Below, one piece after another: positions 49,972 through 58,387 of a stretch of DNA of 64,000 nucleotides. A model generated the notes under the pieces. It was not told the origin of the DNA and did no database searches. It saw only the letters and a program-made list of their open reading frames with translations. Position 1 is the stretch's first letter; each line of letters begins with the position of its first letter. This DNA is from Anaerotruncus colihominis (GTDB lineage Bacteria > Bacillota > Clostridia > Oscillospirales > Ruminococcaceae): assembly GCA_025146135.1 (NCBI GenBank), contig CP102255.1:2542001-2606000 (forward strand), given 5' to 3'. A program made the translations under genes and the position numbers.

Positions 49972-50501
49972 TGCAGCGCCGCCCGGATCTCTCCGGCGCG
50001 CGCGGCATCCGTCAAAACCTCGACAAGCTTGAGGCCAAAATCGACCGCGACGCCCATTCCGCGCGCCGTCACAAAACGCCCGTCGGCGCAGACGTAGTCG
50101 CCCGAAAGGCGCGCCGCGCCCAATTGATCCTGAAAACCGGGATTGGCCGTCGCCTCCAGCCCGTCCAGCAGGCCTTTATGCCCCAGGATTGAGGGCGCGG
50201 CACAGATCGCCGCCAGCCACAAACCGTTCTGCGCCGCATAGTCGACAAACCGCTGCACTACAGGCGACGCCTCCAGATTCGGCGTACCGGGCACGCCGCC
50301 TGGCAGCACGACCATCTCCAGACCGTCTATGCGCGCCTCGTCGTCCACAAGATCACAGACGACCGTAATCCCATGCGATCCGGTGATCTTTCGGCCGCCC
50401 ACACCGACAGTCTGAACCTCCAGGCGAGCGCGCCGCAGCACATCGACGGCGGCGAGCGCCTCGATCTCCTCAAAGCCTTCGGCCAGAAAAACATAAATCA
50501 T
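49959..50501 (-). CDS. DJ-1/PfpI family protein
   Basis: A 180-residue protein of the class I glutamine-amidotransferase-like fold. The nucleophile elbow is AAICAAPSILG with the reactive Cys at about residue 100, and the acidic partner is Glu in AEGFEEIEAL near the start, as in DJ-1. VVLPGGVPGTPNL precedes the elbow. DJ-1 relatives act as deglycase, glyoxalase III or redox-stress proteins; which applies cannot be told. The start at 50501 follows GAGGAGG. It overlaps the downstream folate gene. Confidence 0.92.
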   Translation of the reverse strand: MIYVFLAEGFEEIEALAAVDVLRRARLEVQTVGVGGRKITGSHGITVVCDLVDDEARIDGLEMVVLPGGVPGTPNLEASPVVQRFVDYAAQNGLWLAAICAAPSILGHKGLLDGLEATANPGFQDQLGAARLSGDYVCADGRFVTARGMGVAVDFGLKLVEVLTDAARAGEIRAALQCRA

Positions 50502-50567
50502 AAACTGCCTCCTCAAATTCTGAAATCAACCGCTGTTTCGGCCGGCGGCACGCCGTTATCCCTTCTT

Positions 50568-51443
50568 TTAATCGAGCACAAGGCTGATGTAGGGCGCGCG
50601 TCCGGGATGCTCAAACACCCGCTCACGCGCTGCCGCGTCATACCAGCAGGTCACGCCCGCCGCCACGCGTTCAAGCGGAAAAGGACAGGCCATATCCGGT
50701 GGCAGGGTCAGATGATATTCATCGGCGTTGTATTTGCTTTGCAGCACGGACAGTGCCGTGCGCACATCCATGCCGTCGAGCGCAAGCTCTTTGACGCGCA
50801 CGCTCCCGCCATCGTTGCGGCAGACCGCCACAGCCCGCGTCCCGCCCGCTTCAAGCAGAAGCGTTTCACCCCCGCCAAAGGCCGTTTCCGTCAAACGATA
50901 GGCAAGCGCGTCGCCATCCCACCGTACAAACATCGTGCGCCCGGCAAAAGCGCGCTCACGCAGCAGCATGAATTCAGAGGCGGTCGCCTCCGAGATGGCA
51001 AAGCTCTTTTCATACGGCATAATCCGGTCGCGCGGGACAATCGCGCGGCCGCTGTAAAATTCCGTATCAAAGCCGCGCTTGCCATAGAAATTGTAAAGCG
51101 CCGCGTTTGACGGCACGAGCACAGACAGCTTGACGCCCGCCTCGCGCATCGCCTTGTGCGCGGCCGCAAGAAGCTTTGTGCTGATGCCCCGGCCGCGGTA
51201 TGACGGCAGCGTTGCGACGGCGTAAACATAGCGCGCCGGCAGAATACCGGCCTGCGTCACAACGGTCATCGGAAGCAGCGAAAGCATCGAGGCGATATGG
51301 TCGCCGTCAAGGAACACCATCGTATGGCGCGCGGCGTCGTGCTGTTCAAAATACAGGTCCACATATGCGTTGCTGTCCCCAAAACATGCGCTCCACAGTT
51401 CCCTTAACTGCCCGCGCATCCCCTCGTCTGCGAAACGGATCAT
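50568..51443 (-). CDS. GNAT family N-acetyltransferase, Eis-like two-domain form
   Basis: A 291-residue protein. The N-terminal GNAT domain has YVYAVATLPSYRGRGISTKLLAAAHKAM, with the RGRGIS acetyl-CoA loop, and LYNFYGKRGFDTEFYSG. The C-terminal half resembles the SCP2-like/second GNAT-like part of Eis-type acetyltransferases. The ATG has GGGAGGG upstream. It follows the DUF2156 gene after 18 bp; the two are likely one transcription unit. Substrate unknown. Confidence 0.87.
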   Translation of the reverse strand: MIRFADEGMRGQLRELWSACFGDSNAYVDLYFEQHDAARHTMVFLDGDHIASMLSLLPMTVVTQAGILPARYVYAVATLPSYRGRGISTKLLAAAHKAMREAGVKLSVLVPSNAALYNFYGKRGFDTEFYSGRAIVPRDRIMPYEKSFAISEATASEFMLLRERAFAGRTMFVRWDGDALAYRLTETAFGGGETLLLEAGGTRAVAVCRNDGGSVRVKELALDGMDVRTALSVLQSKYNADEYHLTLPPDMACPFPLERVAAGVTCWYDAAARERVFEHPGRAPYISLVLD

Positions 51444-51461
51444 GCGTTGTCCCTCCCCGCG

Positions 51462-52361
51462 TCACTGTTCGGTCACAATAAATTTTTCAAGCAGGATCGC
51501 CGGCTTATAGGAAAGCTTGGCCCGCCGAAGCCCTTCGTCGCCCACATCGTCCTCACGGTTGACATATTTGAAATCGGCGCAGTTATACGCCGCAAATTCC
51601 CTGTTGATCATCGGATACGCGCCAGCCACATCCGAAAACGCCTTTTCAATATGGACGATGAACGTATCCGAATTGAGCGGCAGGCCCATCGTATACGCCA
51701 CAACGCGCCCGTCCACACGCAGAAGTCCGCCGCGAAGGCCGAGCGCCGAAAAATTTTCAAAGCAGTTGCGCACAGCGCACAGCTCCTCCATCAAGCTCGG
51801 ATCCTCTCCGCAGCCGTTTTGCTCGCACCACCGGGTATTCATACTCCAGCATTCGGCAATATTTTCAGGCGTGATCGCCTCAAACGACCAACCCCCTTCA
51901 TGTTCCGCCTGGAAACGGTTGATAAAATTGCGTTTGCTGTGCAGCTTTTTGCCGGAAAGGGTAATCAGTTTTTCGCTTTCATAAATGTAGTCGAAATGAT
52001 CCCGCGTCTCCTCAAATGTGAAACGTCCCGGAAACAGTGTCTCCAACGCCGCAACGCTCTCCTTTGTCACCCCGCTCATCACAAGCGGCTCGCCACGCAG
52101 CGCGGCGTCGGTCGACAGCGCATCAATCACCGGCTTTACGTCGCCGCTGCCGGACGGAAACAGATACGACCGCGGCTGACCGTCCCGGCCGGAACGCACA
52201 AGATAGTAATCATTCATGCGCGCGACCTCTATGTGATAAAGCTTGCGGTAAATAAAATTGTTGGAAAATGTATACTCGCTGCCGCGGAAATTCCCCATGC
52301 GCAGCAGCGGATCGATCCACGCCTTGTCCGACAATTCAATCGGTTTGAAATCCAATACCAT
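51462..52361 (-). CDS. DUF2156 (phosphatidylglycerol lysyltransferase-like) protein
   Basis: A 299-residue protein matching the DUF2156 family, whose fold is a tandem GNAT-like domain related to the C-terminal domain of MprF. Recognisable parts are FKPIELSDKAWIDPLL, SEYTFSNNFIYRKLY, GKKLHSKRNFINRF, EHEGGWSFEAIT and VNREDDVGDEGLRRAKLSYKP. No membrane domain is present, so this is the soluble form common in Clostridia, with unknown substrate. The site AAAGGGG is 12 nt before the ATG and abuts the end of repeat element copy 2. Confidence 0.88.
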   Translation of the reverse strand: MVLDFKPIELSDKAWIDPLLRMGNFRGSEYTFSNNFIYRKLYHIEVARMNDYYLVRSGRDGQPRSYLFPSGSGDVKPVIDALSTDAALRGEPLVMSGVTKESVAALETLFPGRFTFEETRDHFDYIYESEKLITLSGKKLHSKRNFINRFQAEHEGGWSFEAITPENIAECWSMNTRWCEQNGCGEDPSLMEELCAVRNCFENFSALGLRGGLLRVDGRVVAYTMGLPLNSDTFIVHIEKAFSDVAGAYPMINREFAAYNCADFKYVNREDDVGDEGLRRAKLSYKPAILLEKFIVTEQ

Positions 52362-52381
52362 AAATGAAAATTACCCCTTTA

Positions 52382-52541
52382 GAACCTGTATTCACAGTCG
52401 CCATGCGCCGTCCAGGTGGTCCTTTCGCCCCGCTTGGCGTTAAATTTTTTTGCTGGGCGACAGCCCGTCTGCAAAAATTTGCCTTGATCAGGTACAAAAC
52501 CCCTCGCCTGCCCGGCATCCTCCGGCTGTGAATACAGGTTC
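52382..52541. repeat. Interspersed MITE-like element, copy 2
   Basis: A 160-bp element with ends GAACCTGTATTCACAG on one side and its complement on the other. It is flanked by TTA on both sides of the plus strand (TAA in the orientation of copy 1), consistent with a 3-bp target duplication. Reverse-complemented, it aligns end to end with copy 1 at 3186-3347. It lies exactly between the stop codon of tmk and the ribosome site of the DUF2156 gene; the tmk TAA is one of the flanking triplets. Confidence 0.87.
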
Positions 52542-53207
52542 TTATTTGTTGCCGTCCATCAGGACCTTCCAGATACATTCGGCGATCGCCGCCGGTGAAA
52601 ACGCCTCGCGGTCGTCTGAACAGCGCACCATACTCCAGCCGCACCGTTCAGCCGCGTAAAGCGCACAGACGCGGCAGCGGCGCATATAGGCGGCGTTTGC
52701 CTCATGAATATCCTTTTTTGCCGCATCCCCGCCATACCGTTTCATCAGCAGCCGCTCCGACACATCGGGATGCATATCCAAAAACAGCACGGCGTCCGGT
52801 TTTGGCAGGCCAAGCTTTTCGTATTCGAAATCTGCGCTCCAATCTATAAATGCATCCCACTGTCCGCGCGGCAGCTTACCCATTTGGTGAATCAGATTTG
52901 ACGTCGCATAACGGTCGGCAATGATAGTATGCCCCGCCAAATAGTCATCCTTCCAATATCCGACATAGCTTGCAAACCTGTCGACCGCATAAAAACTGCT
53001 CGCCGCATAGGCCGGCACGTCGTCCGCCTGTCCAAATTCGCCCGCCAGATACTGCTTGACGAGCGCCGATGACGGATGCGTATAATCCGGGAAACTGATG
53101 CCGCGCGCGGGGACGCCCGCGCGCGCAAAGCGGTCCAGAAGCAGGGCGGCCTGTGTCTGCTTGCCGGCTCCGTCCAAACCGTCGATCACTATGAGACGGC
53201 CCTTCAT
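52542..53207 (-). CDS. tmk: Thymidylate kinase
   Basis: Phosphorylates dTMP to dTDP. The 221-residue protein has the P-loop [11 protein letters not shown] near the N-terminus, the [15 protein letters not shown] lid/substrate region (DRY motif) and [14 protein letters not shown]. It belongs to the divergent Clostridia group of dTMP kinase-like proteins. The ATG overlaps the thyX stop by 4 bp. The stop codon TAA borders repeat element copy 2. Confidence 0.93.
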   Translation of the reverse strand: MKGRLIVIDGLDGAGKQTQAALLLDRFARAGVPARGISFPDYTHPSSALVKQYLAGEFGQADDVPAYAASSFYAVDRFASYVGYWKDDYLAGHTIIADRYATSNLIHQMGKLPRGQWDAFIDWSADFEYEKLGLPKPDAVLFLDMHPDVSERLLMKRYGGDAAKKDIHEANAAYMRRCRVCALYAAERCGWSMVRCSDDREAFSPAAIAECIWKVLMDGNK

Positions 53208-54004
53208 GCGTCGTCCTCCGCCTTCACGCCATGGATGCGCGCGATATGCGCGCGCATCCCGCGCGCGTCGCCGCAGCTCATTTTCCCTTCATGGCACGCG
53301 CCTGTGTAACACGATGGTCCGGCCTTCGAAAACAGCGTCGGCGCCACCCTGCATACAAGTGAAAGCATCTGATCGGCCACCTCACGGATTTCCCACTGCG
53401 CGCGCTTGCAGCAGCGATGTGCAAAGAAGTTCAGCAAGCTGCGCGCATTCATTGTGACGATCAGTTTGGTGTCACAGGCGTTTGGCAGCACAAAACGCGC
53501 GTCCTCAATCGCCTGCTTCTCCGCGCGGCGCATGGCCGTTTTTTCATCGTCGCCGTTCGCGATGAAAGCGGCTGTATGCCGCGCCTTTAAAAGCGCGGCG
53601 ATCCGGTCGTAATGCGCCTGCGCGTCGCGCATCGCCTCCTCGAAAGCCGCGGCCGCCTGCGGATCGGCCTCGATTTCAGGCGGAACGACGTAATCAAACT
53701 GCGCCTCGCGCACATACCGCTGGCTCTGCACGCTGTACGATGCGATCCGATGGCGTGTAAGCTGTGCAAGGAAAGCTCGTGAGACGCCTTCAATGCCAAA
53801 TGTAAAGCTCGCGTGTTCGATCGGGCTTTCATGACCGATCGAGGCGAGCATCTGCACGAAGTCGGCCGCCTTCTCATCGGTAAGGCTGTCCATTAAATCC
53901 GCAAGCGACGCCGGCGAATAACAGAGCTTCGCCGCCGCCGCGATGGTTTTTTCAGGCGCGGGCGTGTGGCTAATCAGCGTGACCCGCAATTTAGCCTTCG
54001 GCAT
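53204..54004 (-). CDS. thyX: Flavin-dependent thymidylate synthase
   Basis: Makes dTMP from dUMP with FAD, NADPH and methylene-THF. The 266-residue protein has the ThyX signature [15 protein letters not shown] (RHRx7S; residues 84-94 from the chosen start), [25 protein letters not shown] before it, and [25 protein letters not shown] after it. The start at 54004 follows GGAGGAG; a longer open frame from 54079 has no site. It overlaps tmk by 4 bp, so two successive steps of dTTP synthesis are translationally coupled. Confidence 0.96.
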   Translation of the reverse strand: MPKAKLRVTLISHTPAPEKTIAAAAKLCYSPASLADLMDSLTDEKAADFVQMLASIGHESPIEHASFTFGIEGVSRAFLAQLTRHRIASYSVQSQRYVREAQFDYVVPPEIEADPQAAAAFEEAMRDAQAHYDRIAALLKARHTAAFIANGDDEKTAMRRAEKQAIEDARFVLPNACDTKLIVTMNARSLLNFFAHRCCKRAQWEIREVADQMLSLVCRVAPTLFSKAGPSCYTGACHEGKMSCGDARGMRAHIARIHGVKAEDDA

Positions 54005-54132
54005 TTGACTCTCCTCCTGTTTTTCATTTCCAGCCCGGTGAAACCAAAAGACACGCTGCCTTTCGGCTTCACCGGGCAATCATGGTTACTTCCCGTTTAC
54101 GCAAAGGCCGGTCGGGCCGTCCGCGCTGTGAA

Positions 54133-54924
54133 TCAGAGCTGATCGCACTCCGAAAGCTTCGGGGGGAAAAACTGATTGACCGGGAATTTGATCTTCTTAA
54201 AGACCTCGCACGGATCGTCCGTTGTGCTGGTGCTTTCCTTGTCGGGCACACAATAATCGTATGCCGGGATCATCATCTGCACGCAGCGTTCCAGTTGAAC
54301 GATGGTGAACAGGCCGATTGTAATCAGTACGACCTTCTGCGGCTTGCACACGGCGAAATCGCCGTCGAATTTGGAGCAGATCGACGCCGGAAGCGTCACG
54401 CCGCACTCGAACATACGGCCTGGACCGCATTCCACCAGCTTGGAATCGAGACACATCGGGTCGACGACATGCACGCTGGCTTTGGGCATATTGGTGTTGT
54501 CGTGCTCGCAGCAATTGCGCGCGTCTGTGGAGCAGTAAACCTTGACGTTGCCGTCAGACCCGTACAGGATTACCTTCTTGGCGAAGGCAGCGACGCCGAC
54601 AACCGTCGCAGGCGGGATCGTCGGCGAGGAATACGCGGCGACAGTCACCTTGAAAAAGAATGTGATATCGACCGCATAGAAGCCTTTGTTAAACGGGACT
54701 GGCTCAACATCCAGATAAGCGGTCAGGATTTCCACATCCTTGCACTTGACACTGATTGCGTTATCAATCACCGGCTGCGCGCGGTCGGTGAAGTAGACCT
54801 GAAGATCGGTCAGGCAATCCTTGTCGGTACAGGAATCATAAATCCTTCCGGCATCTATGCATACTGCTTCCTTAAAGCAGTTCGCCCCGGTTGCGGTAAC
54901 AGGGGCCGTCTTTTGCTCTGCCAT
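54133..54924 (-). CDS. Cysteine-rich protein of unknown function
   Basis: A 263-residue soluble protein with about 17 cysteines and no signal peptide or membrane segment. Clustered cysteines occur near the start (ANCFKEAVCIDAGRIYDSCTDKDCL), in the middle (DARNCCEHD, MCLDSKLVECGPGRMFECG) and at the end (DPCEVF, SECDQL). I recall similar Cys-patterned proteins as conserved hypotheticals in Clostridia, but no named domain. GAGGAGG precedes the ATG at 54924. It is set apart from its neighbours, with 128 bp to thyX and a 612-bp gap upstream, so it is probably monocistronic. A metal-binding or spore-coat role would fit the composition, but neither is shown. Confidence 0.8.
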   Translation of the reverse strand: MAEQKTAPVTATGANCFKEAVCIDAGRIYDSCTDKDCLTDLQVYFTDRAQPVIDNAISVKCKDVEILTAYLDVEPVPFNKGFYAVDITFFFKVTVAAYSSPTIPPATVVGVAAFAKKVILYGSDGNVKVYCSTDARNCCEHDNTNMPKASVHVVDPMCLDSKLVECGPGRMFECGVTLPASICSKFDGDFAVCKPQKVVLITIGLFTIVQLERCVQMMIPAYDYCVPDKESTSTTDDPCEVFKKIKFPVNQFFPPKLSECDQL

Positions 54925-55179
54925 ATGAATCCTCCTAGTAATGTTTTGAGCTGTACTCAATACATTTTATGAGCATTCCGTTTATTTGTGCATCAGCAGA
55001 GAAAGTTTTCACCGGCGCTGATTGCCTGCCGGGCGTTTTTTTCCGCTTTAAGTCATGCTTCTTGCAGCAAATAGCGCCTATCCGCTCGAAAGGGACCATA
55101 CGGACCGATTTTGCATCTCCGTAAGCGCAGAGCAGAGCCGGTGCGTGTCTCCGCCATTTTGACAGAAGCAAATTGCCTT

Positions 55180-55370
55180 GACCATGAAGGGGAAAATAAT
55201 CGCCCCGGCCATATGGGGATAAAATAAATGCCGCGCATTTATTTTATCATGACCGCAGCGCGGCATGATAAAATTGGCCATCAGGGCGGCAGCGTGCCGC
55301 GCACGCGTATCGCCCTGGCCATATGAAGATAAAATAAATGCCGCGCATTTATTTTATCATGACCGCAGGC
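55180..55370. repeat. Second palindromic repeat array, 110-bp period
   Basis: One full unit (55207-55316) and a partial one (55317-55370), preceded by a diverged start. The hairpins follow the same plan as at 48 kb but with different bases. Hairpin 3 is GATAAAATAAATGC with its perfect complement, hairpin 1 is ATTTTATCATG...CATGATAAAAT, and hairpin 2 is GGCCATCAGGGCG...CGCCCTGGCC. Again the arm ATTTTATC can pair upstream or downstream. Confidence 0.85.
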
Positions 55371-55463
55371 ATTCGTCAATTTACCTGACTCTGGCAGGCC
55401 ATCTTTTCGCTTATCGACTCTGCGCCGCCCTTTCCGACTGCCCATGCCGCTAAAATATCATAT

Positions 55464-55492
55464 GAAAAAGCCGTGCTTTGCACGGCTTTTTC
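55464..55492. terminator. Bidirectional terminator after the small ORF
   Basis: AAAAAGCCGTG and CACGGCTTTTT form a perfect stem with a 5-nt loop and T runs in both directions. It lies 45 bp past the small leftward ORF at 55537. Confidence 0.9.
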
Positions 55493-55536
55493 ACAATACA
55501 AAACGTATTTTGGGAAAGCAATCCACAAATAGGTTC

Positions 55537-55749
55537 CTAGTCCAATCCGGCAAGTATCCGGTATGTACGTTCCAGCAAACGGGTCCTATACCCGATTTCC
55601 GCCGTACGGCCGTCCAGGCGCGCCAGCGCAGGGGATGTGTAGCGCGCACCGGCCTCAAACAGAGCCTCCATGCGGCTTCTGTTTCTTCTGATCCGTTTCC
55701 AGTTCCATTCAATCAGAGAGGCCAACATCCACATTTTAATTTTCGCCAT
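55537..55749 (-). CDS. Small basic protein of unknown function
   Basis: A 70-residue frame starting MAKIKMWMLASLIEWNWKRI, with AAAGGTGG about 9 nt upstream and a good terminator downstream. Both support a real gene. It is helical-looking and basic, with many Arg and a heptad-like pattern (IRRNRSRMEALFEAG, then LLERTYRILAGLD). The size and helical-hairpin pattern recall Spo0E-like phosphatases, but the required SQELD motif is absent, so I do not assign it. No neighbour in an operon: pcrA lies 137 bp upstream on the same strand. Confidence 0.5.
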   Translation of the reverse strand: MAKIKMWMLASLIEWNWKRIRRNRSRMEALFEAGARYTSPALARLDGRTAEIGYRTRLLERTYRILAGLD

Positions 55750-55886
55750 CCGGCAACCCACCTTTCATTCATTCGACAGATAGTCCCGCCGATCAACAAA
55801 ATAATTATACGCAAAGTAATTGGCGCAATTTGTCGAACAACAGGAGATCACCGTGAATAAACTATGAAGAATCGACGGATCATTCG

Positions 55887-58253
55887 TTAATTCCTGCGCA
55901 ATCGCGCGAATTTCGCCATAACCTTCTTTGTTCCGACAGATTCGAACGCTACTTCGACAAGCTGATCGTTACCCATCGGCGTAACAGACAAAACCATGCC
56001 AGGTCCAAACACCTTATGCACAACCGGATCGCCAGGCTTCCAATCGCATTCGCCCGCCTGTGCAGCCGGTGCATAGCCCACGCCGAGCATTCTGTCCGCC
56101 TGCGTCATGCGCGGGCGGCGCGACGGCAGATTTTCCACCATCTGCCGCCGCAGAACCGTTTGGTCCGTCACCTCGCACAACTGCTGCGGCACCTCGCCCA
56201 AAAAGCGTGACGGACGGTTTCGCATTGTCTGGCCAAACAGCATCCTCTGCGCCGCTGTCGAGATATAAAGCTGCTTTTTTGCACGCGTGATCGAGACATA
56301 TGCAAGCCTGCGCTCCTCCTCAATCTGTTCGGGATTGTTCATCGCCTGCATCCCCGGAAAAAGCCCTTCCTCAGCGCCGACTACAAATACATAATCAAAT
56401 TCAAGCCCTTTAGCGGAGTGCATGGTCATCAATACCACCATATCAGCGGCAGAATCGTAGTTGTCCAAATCCGTGTAAAGCGATATCTCCTCCAGAAAGC
56501 CAGATAAGGACGGCTCGTCTGTTTCCTCCTCATAACGATGCATCGTGGACTTTAATTCCTCAATATTTTCAATACGCGCCTGTCCTTCAGGCCCTTGTGC
56601 CTGAAGCATACGCAGATACCCTGTTTCCTCAAGCAGAGTATCCAGAAGCTCATCAAGCAAAACCTTGTCTGCCAAATCGACCAGCTTTTGAATCATTGAG
56701 GCAAAGGACATCAAATCCTGTGCCTTGCGTCCAAGCGATGCATATTCATCGGCATGGGCCAACACATCAAATACGGTTTTCCCCTCGCCCGCCGCAAGCT
56801 CTGCAACAGCCGCAATGGTGCTTTCGCCGATTTTTCGTTTTGGCTCGTTGATAATGCGGCGAAGGCGCAGCGTATCGGCCTGGTTGTTAATGACGCTTAA
56901 ATAAGCGACGACATCCTTAATTTCCTTGCGCTCATAAAATCGCAGTCCCCCAATGATTCTATAGGGAATCGCAGCTTTGGTCAGACCGCGCTCAATCGCC
57001 TGTGATTGGGCGTTCATGCGGTAAAGCACCACATGATCGGCATAGCGCGCGCCATTTTTAACATTCTCCTGAATGGTATCGCAGAGAAAGCGCGCCTCCT
57101 CGCCTTCATCCGCCGCGCGATAGACGCGCACCTTGCCGCCTGTATCATTTTGTGTCCAGAGCGTCTTTCCCTTTCGGGCTGTATTGTGCTCAATCACCGC
57201 GTTAGCCGCGTCAAGGATCGTACCTGTACTGCGGTAGTTCTGCTCGAGACGGAACACGCGCGCGCCCGGAAACGTATCCTCGAACTGCAAAATATTCTCA
57301 ATTGTCGCGCCGCGGAATTTGTAAATACTTTGATCGTCATCACCAACGACACACAGATTCCCGCTTTCAGAAGCGAGCAGGCGCACCAGCTCAAATTGGG
57401 CATGATTCGTATCCTGATACTCGTCGACCATCACATAGCGGTAACGGCGGCGATACGTCTCCAGCGCATCCGGATATTGCTGGAACACCCGCACCGTCAG
57501 CATAATGATATCGTCAAAATCGACGGCATTGGCGTTTTCAAGCTGACGCTGATACCGCTCATAAACTTTGGAGACGACCTGGAGACGATAGTCCTCCCCC
57601 ACAGTCGCTGCAAAATCGGCCGGTGTGCGCAGTTCATCTTTTGCGCGTCCAATTTCTGACAGGATAGACCTTGGAGAAAAACGTTTCTCGTCCACATTCA
57701 GCTCTTTGAGAGCCGCTTTAATCAAGCGTATCGAATCGTCTGTATCATAGATTGCAAAGCTCCGGCCATATCCGATCCGCTCAATCTCACGGCGTAGAAT
57801 ACGCACACACGCCGAATGAAAGGTCGATGCATTGACATCCGAGGCCACGGATCCCAACATCGCAGCAAGACGGTCGCGCAGCTCCCCGGCCGCTTTGTTT
57901 GTAAAAGTAATGGCAAGAATATTCCAGGGCATAACCGTCCGGTTTCGAATCAATGAAAAAGCACGGTCCATATCCCAGCTTTCACCGGCAGCATATTCCT
58001 CCAAAAACACAACGTCATCCTCGGTCAAATGCTCCGGAACATGTGCACTTGTATATGCGTCGCCAAATTGAATCATATTTGCAATGCGGTTGATGATTAC
58101 GGTCGTCTTTCCGCTGCCCGCGCCGGCAAGAATCAACACCGGTCCGTCAACCGCATAAACCGCCTGGCGCTGCATTGGATTCATTTGGATAAAAAAATCG
58201 TCGATGATGCGCCGCCTGACGGATAAAAAACGTTCTGACAATGATTGTTCCAT
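55887..58253 (-). CDS. pcrA: ATP-dependent DNA helicase PcrA/UvrD
   Basis: A 3'-5' SF1A helicase for repair and rolling-circle replication. The 788-residue protein has the Q motif MNPMQRQAVYAVDGPVLI, Walker A AGAGSGKTTVI, motif Ia ILAITFTNKAAGELRDRL, motif II VMVDEYQDTNHAQFELV, motif III GDDDQSIYKFRGA, motif IV LEQNYRSTGTIL, motif V LMTMHSAKGLEFDYVFVVGAEEGLFP and motif VI EEERRLAYVSITRAKKQLY. The C-terminal tail ends in a Tudor-like segment that in PcrA binds RNA polymerase. The length is slightly over family average because of insertions near residues 90-110. The ATG follows GAGGAG. Confidence 0.97.
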   Translation of the reverse strand: MEQSLSERFLSVRRRIIDDFFIQMNPMQRQAVYAVDGPVLILAGAGSGKTTVIINRIANMIQFGDAYTSAHVPEHLTEDDVVFLEEYAAGESWDMDRAFSLIRNRTVMPWNILAITFTNKAAGELRDRLAAMLGSVASDVNASTFHSACVRILRREIERIGYGRSFAIYDTDDSIRLIKAALKELNVDEKRFSPRSILSEIGRAKDELRTPADFAATVGEDYRLQVVSKVYERYQRQLENANAVDFDDIIMLTVRVFQQYPDALETYRRRYRYVMVDEYQDTNHAQFELVRLLASESGNLCVVGDDDQSIYKFRGATIENILQFEDTFPGARVFRLEQNYRSTGTILDAANAVIEHNTARKGKTLWTQNDTGGKVRVYRAADEGEEARFLCDTIQENVKNGARYADHVVLYRMNAQSQAIERGLTKAAIPYRIIGGLRFYERKEIKDVVAYLSVINNQADTLRLRRIINEPKRKIGESTIAAVAELAAGEGKTVFDVLAHADEYASLGRKAQDLMSFASMIQKLVDLADKVLLDELLDTLLEETGYLRMLQAQGPEGQARIENIEELKSTMHRYEEETDEPSLSGFLEEISLYTDLDNYDSAADMVVLMTMHSAKGLEFDYVFVVGAEEGLFPGMQAMNNPEQIEEERRLAYVSITRAKKQLYISTAAQRMLFGQTMRNRPSRFLGEVPQQLCEVTDQTVLRRQMVENLPSRRPRMTQADRMLGVGYAPAAQAGECDWKPGDPVVHKVFGPGMVLSVTPMGNDQLVEVAFESVGTKKVMAKFARLRRN

Positions 58254-58334
58254 ATCGCTCTCCTCAAGTTTTTTCCTAGTAATCAGTTTGTTTCAACACC
58301 CATTGTACCACACTTTGCGCTGCCTGTGAACGAG

Positions 58335-58363
58335 AAAAGGACGGTCCTGTAGACCGTCCTTTT
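58335..58363. terminator. Terminator after oadB
   Basis: AAAAGGACGGTC and GACCGTCCTTTT form a perfect stem with a 5-nt loop and T runs on both strands, 25 bp past the oadB stop codon. Confidence 0.92.
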
Positions 58364-58387
58364 GTTTACTTTGATCGAATTGCTATT

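Larger units (their letters stand above)
54925..55536. other. 612-bp gap with palindromic repeats and a terminator
   Basis: Contains the second repeat array (about 55180-55370) and a bidirectional terminator (55464-55492). The first part (54925-55170) and 55371-55463 show no gene, promoter or repeat that I can support, although the Cys-rich protein gene must have a promoter here. Confidence 0.6.
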
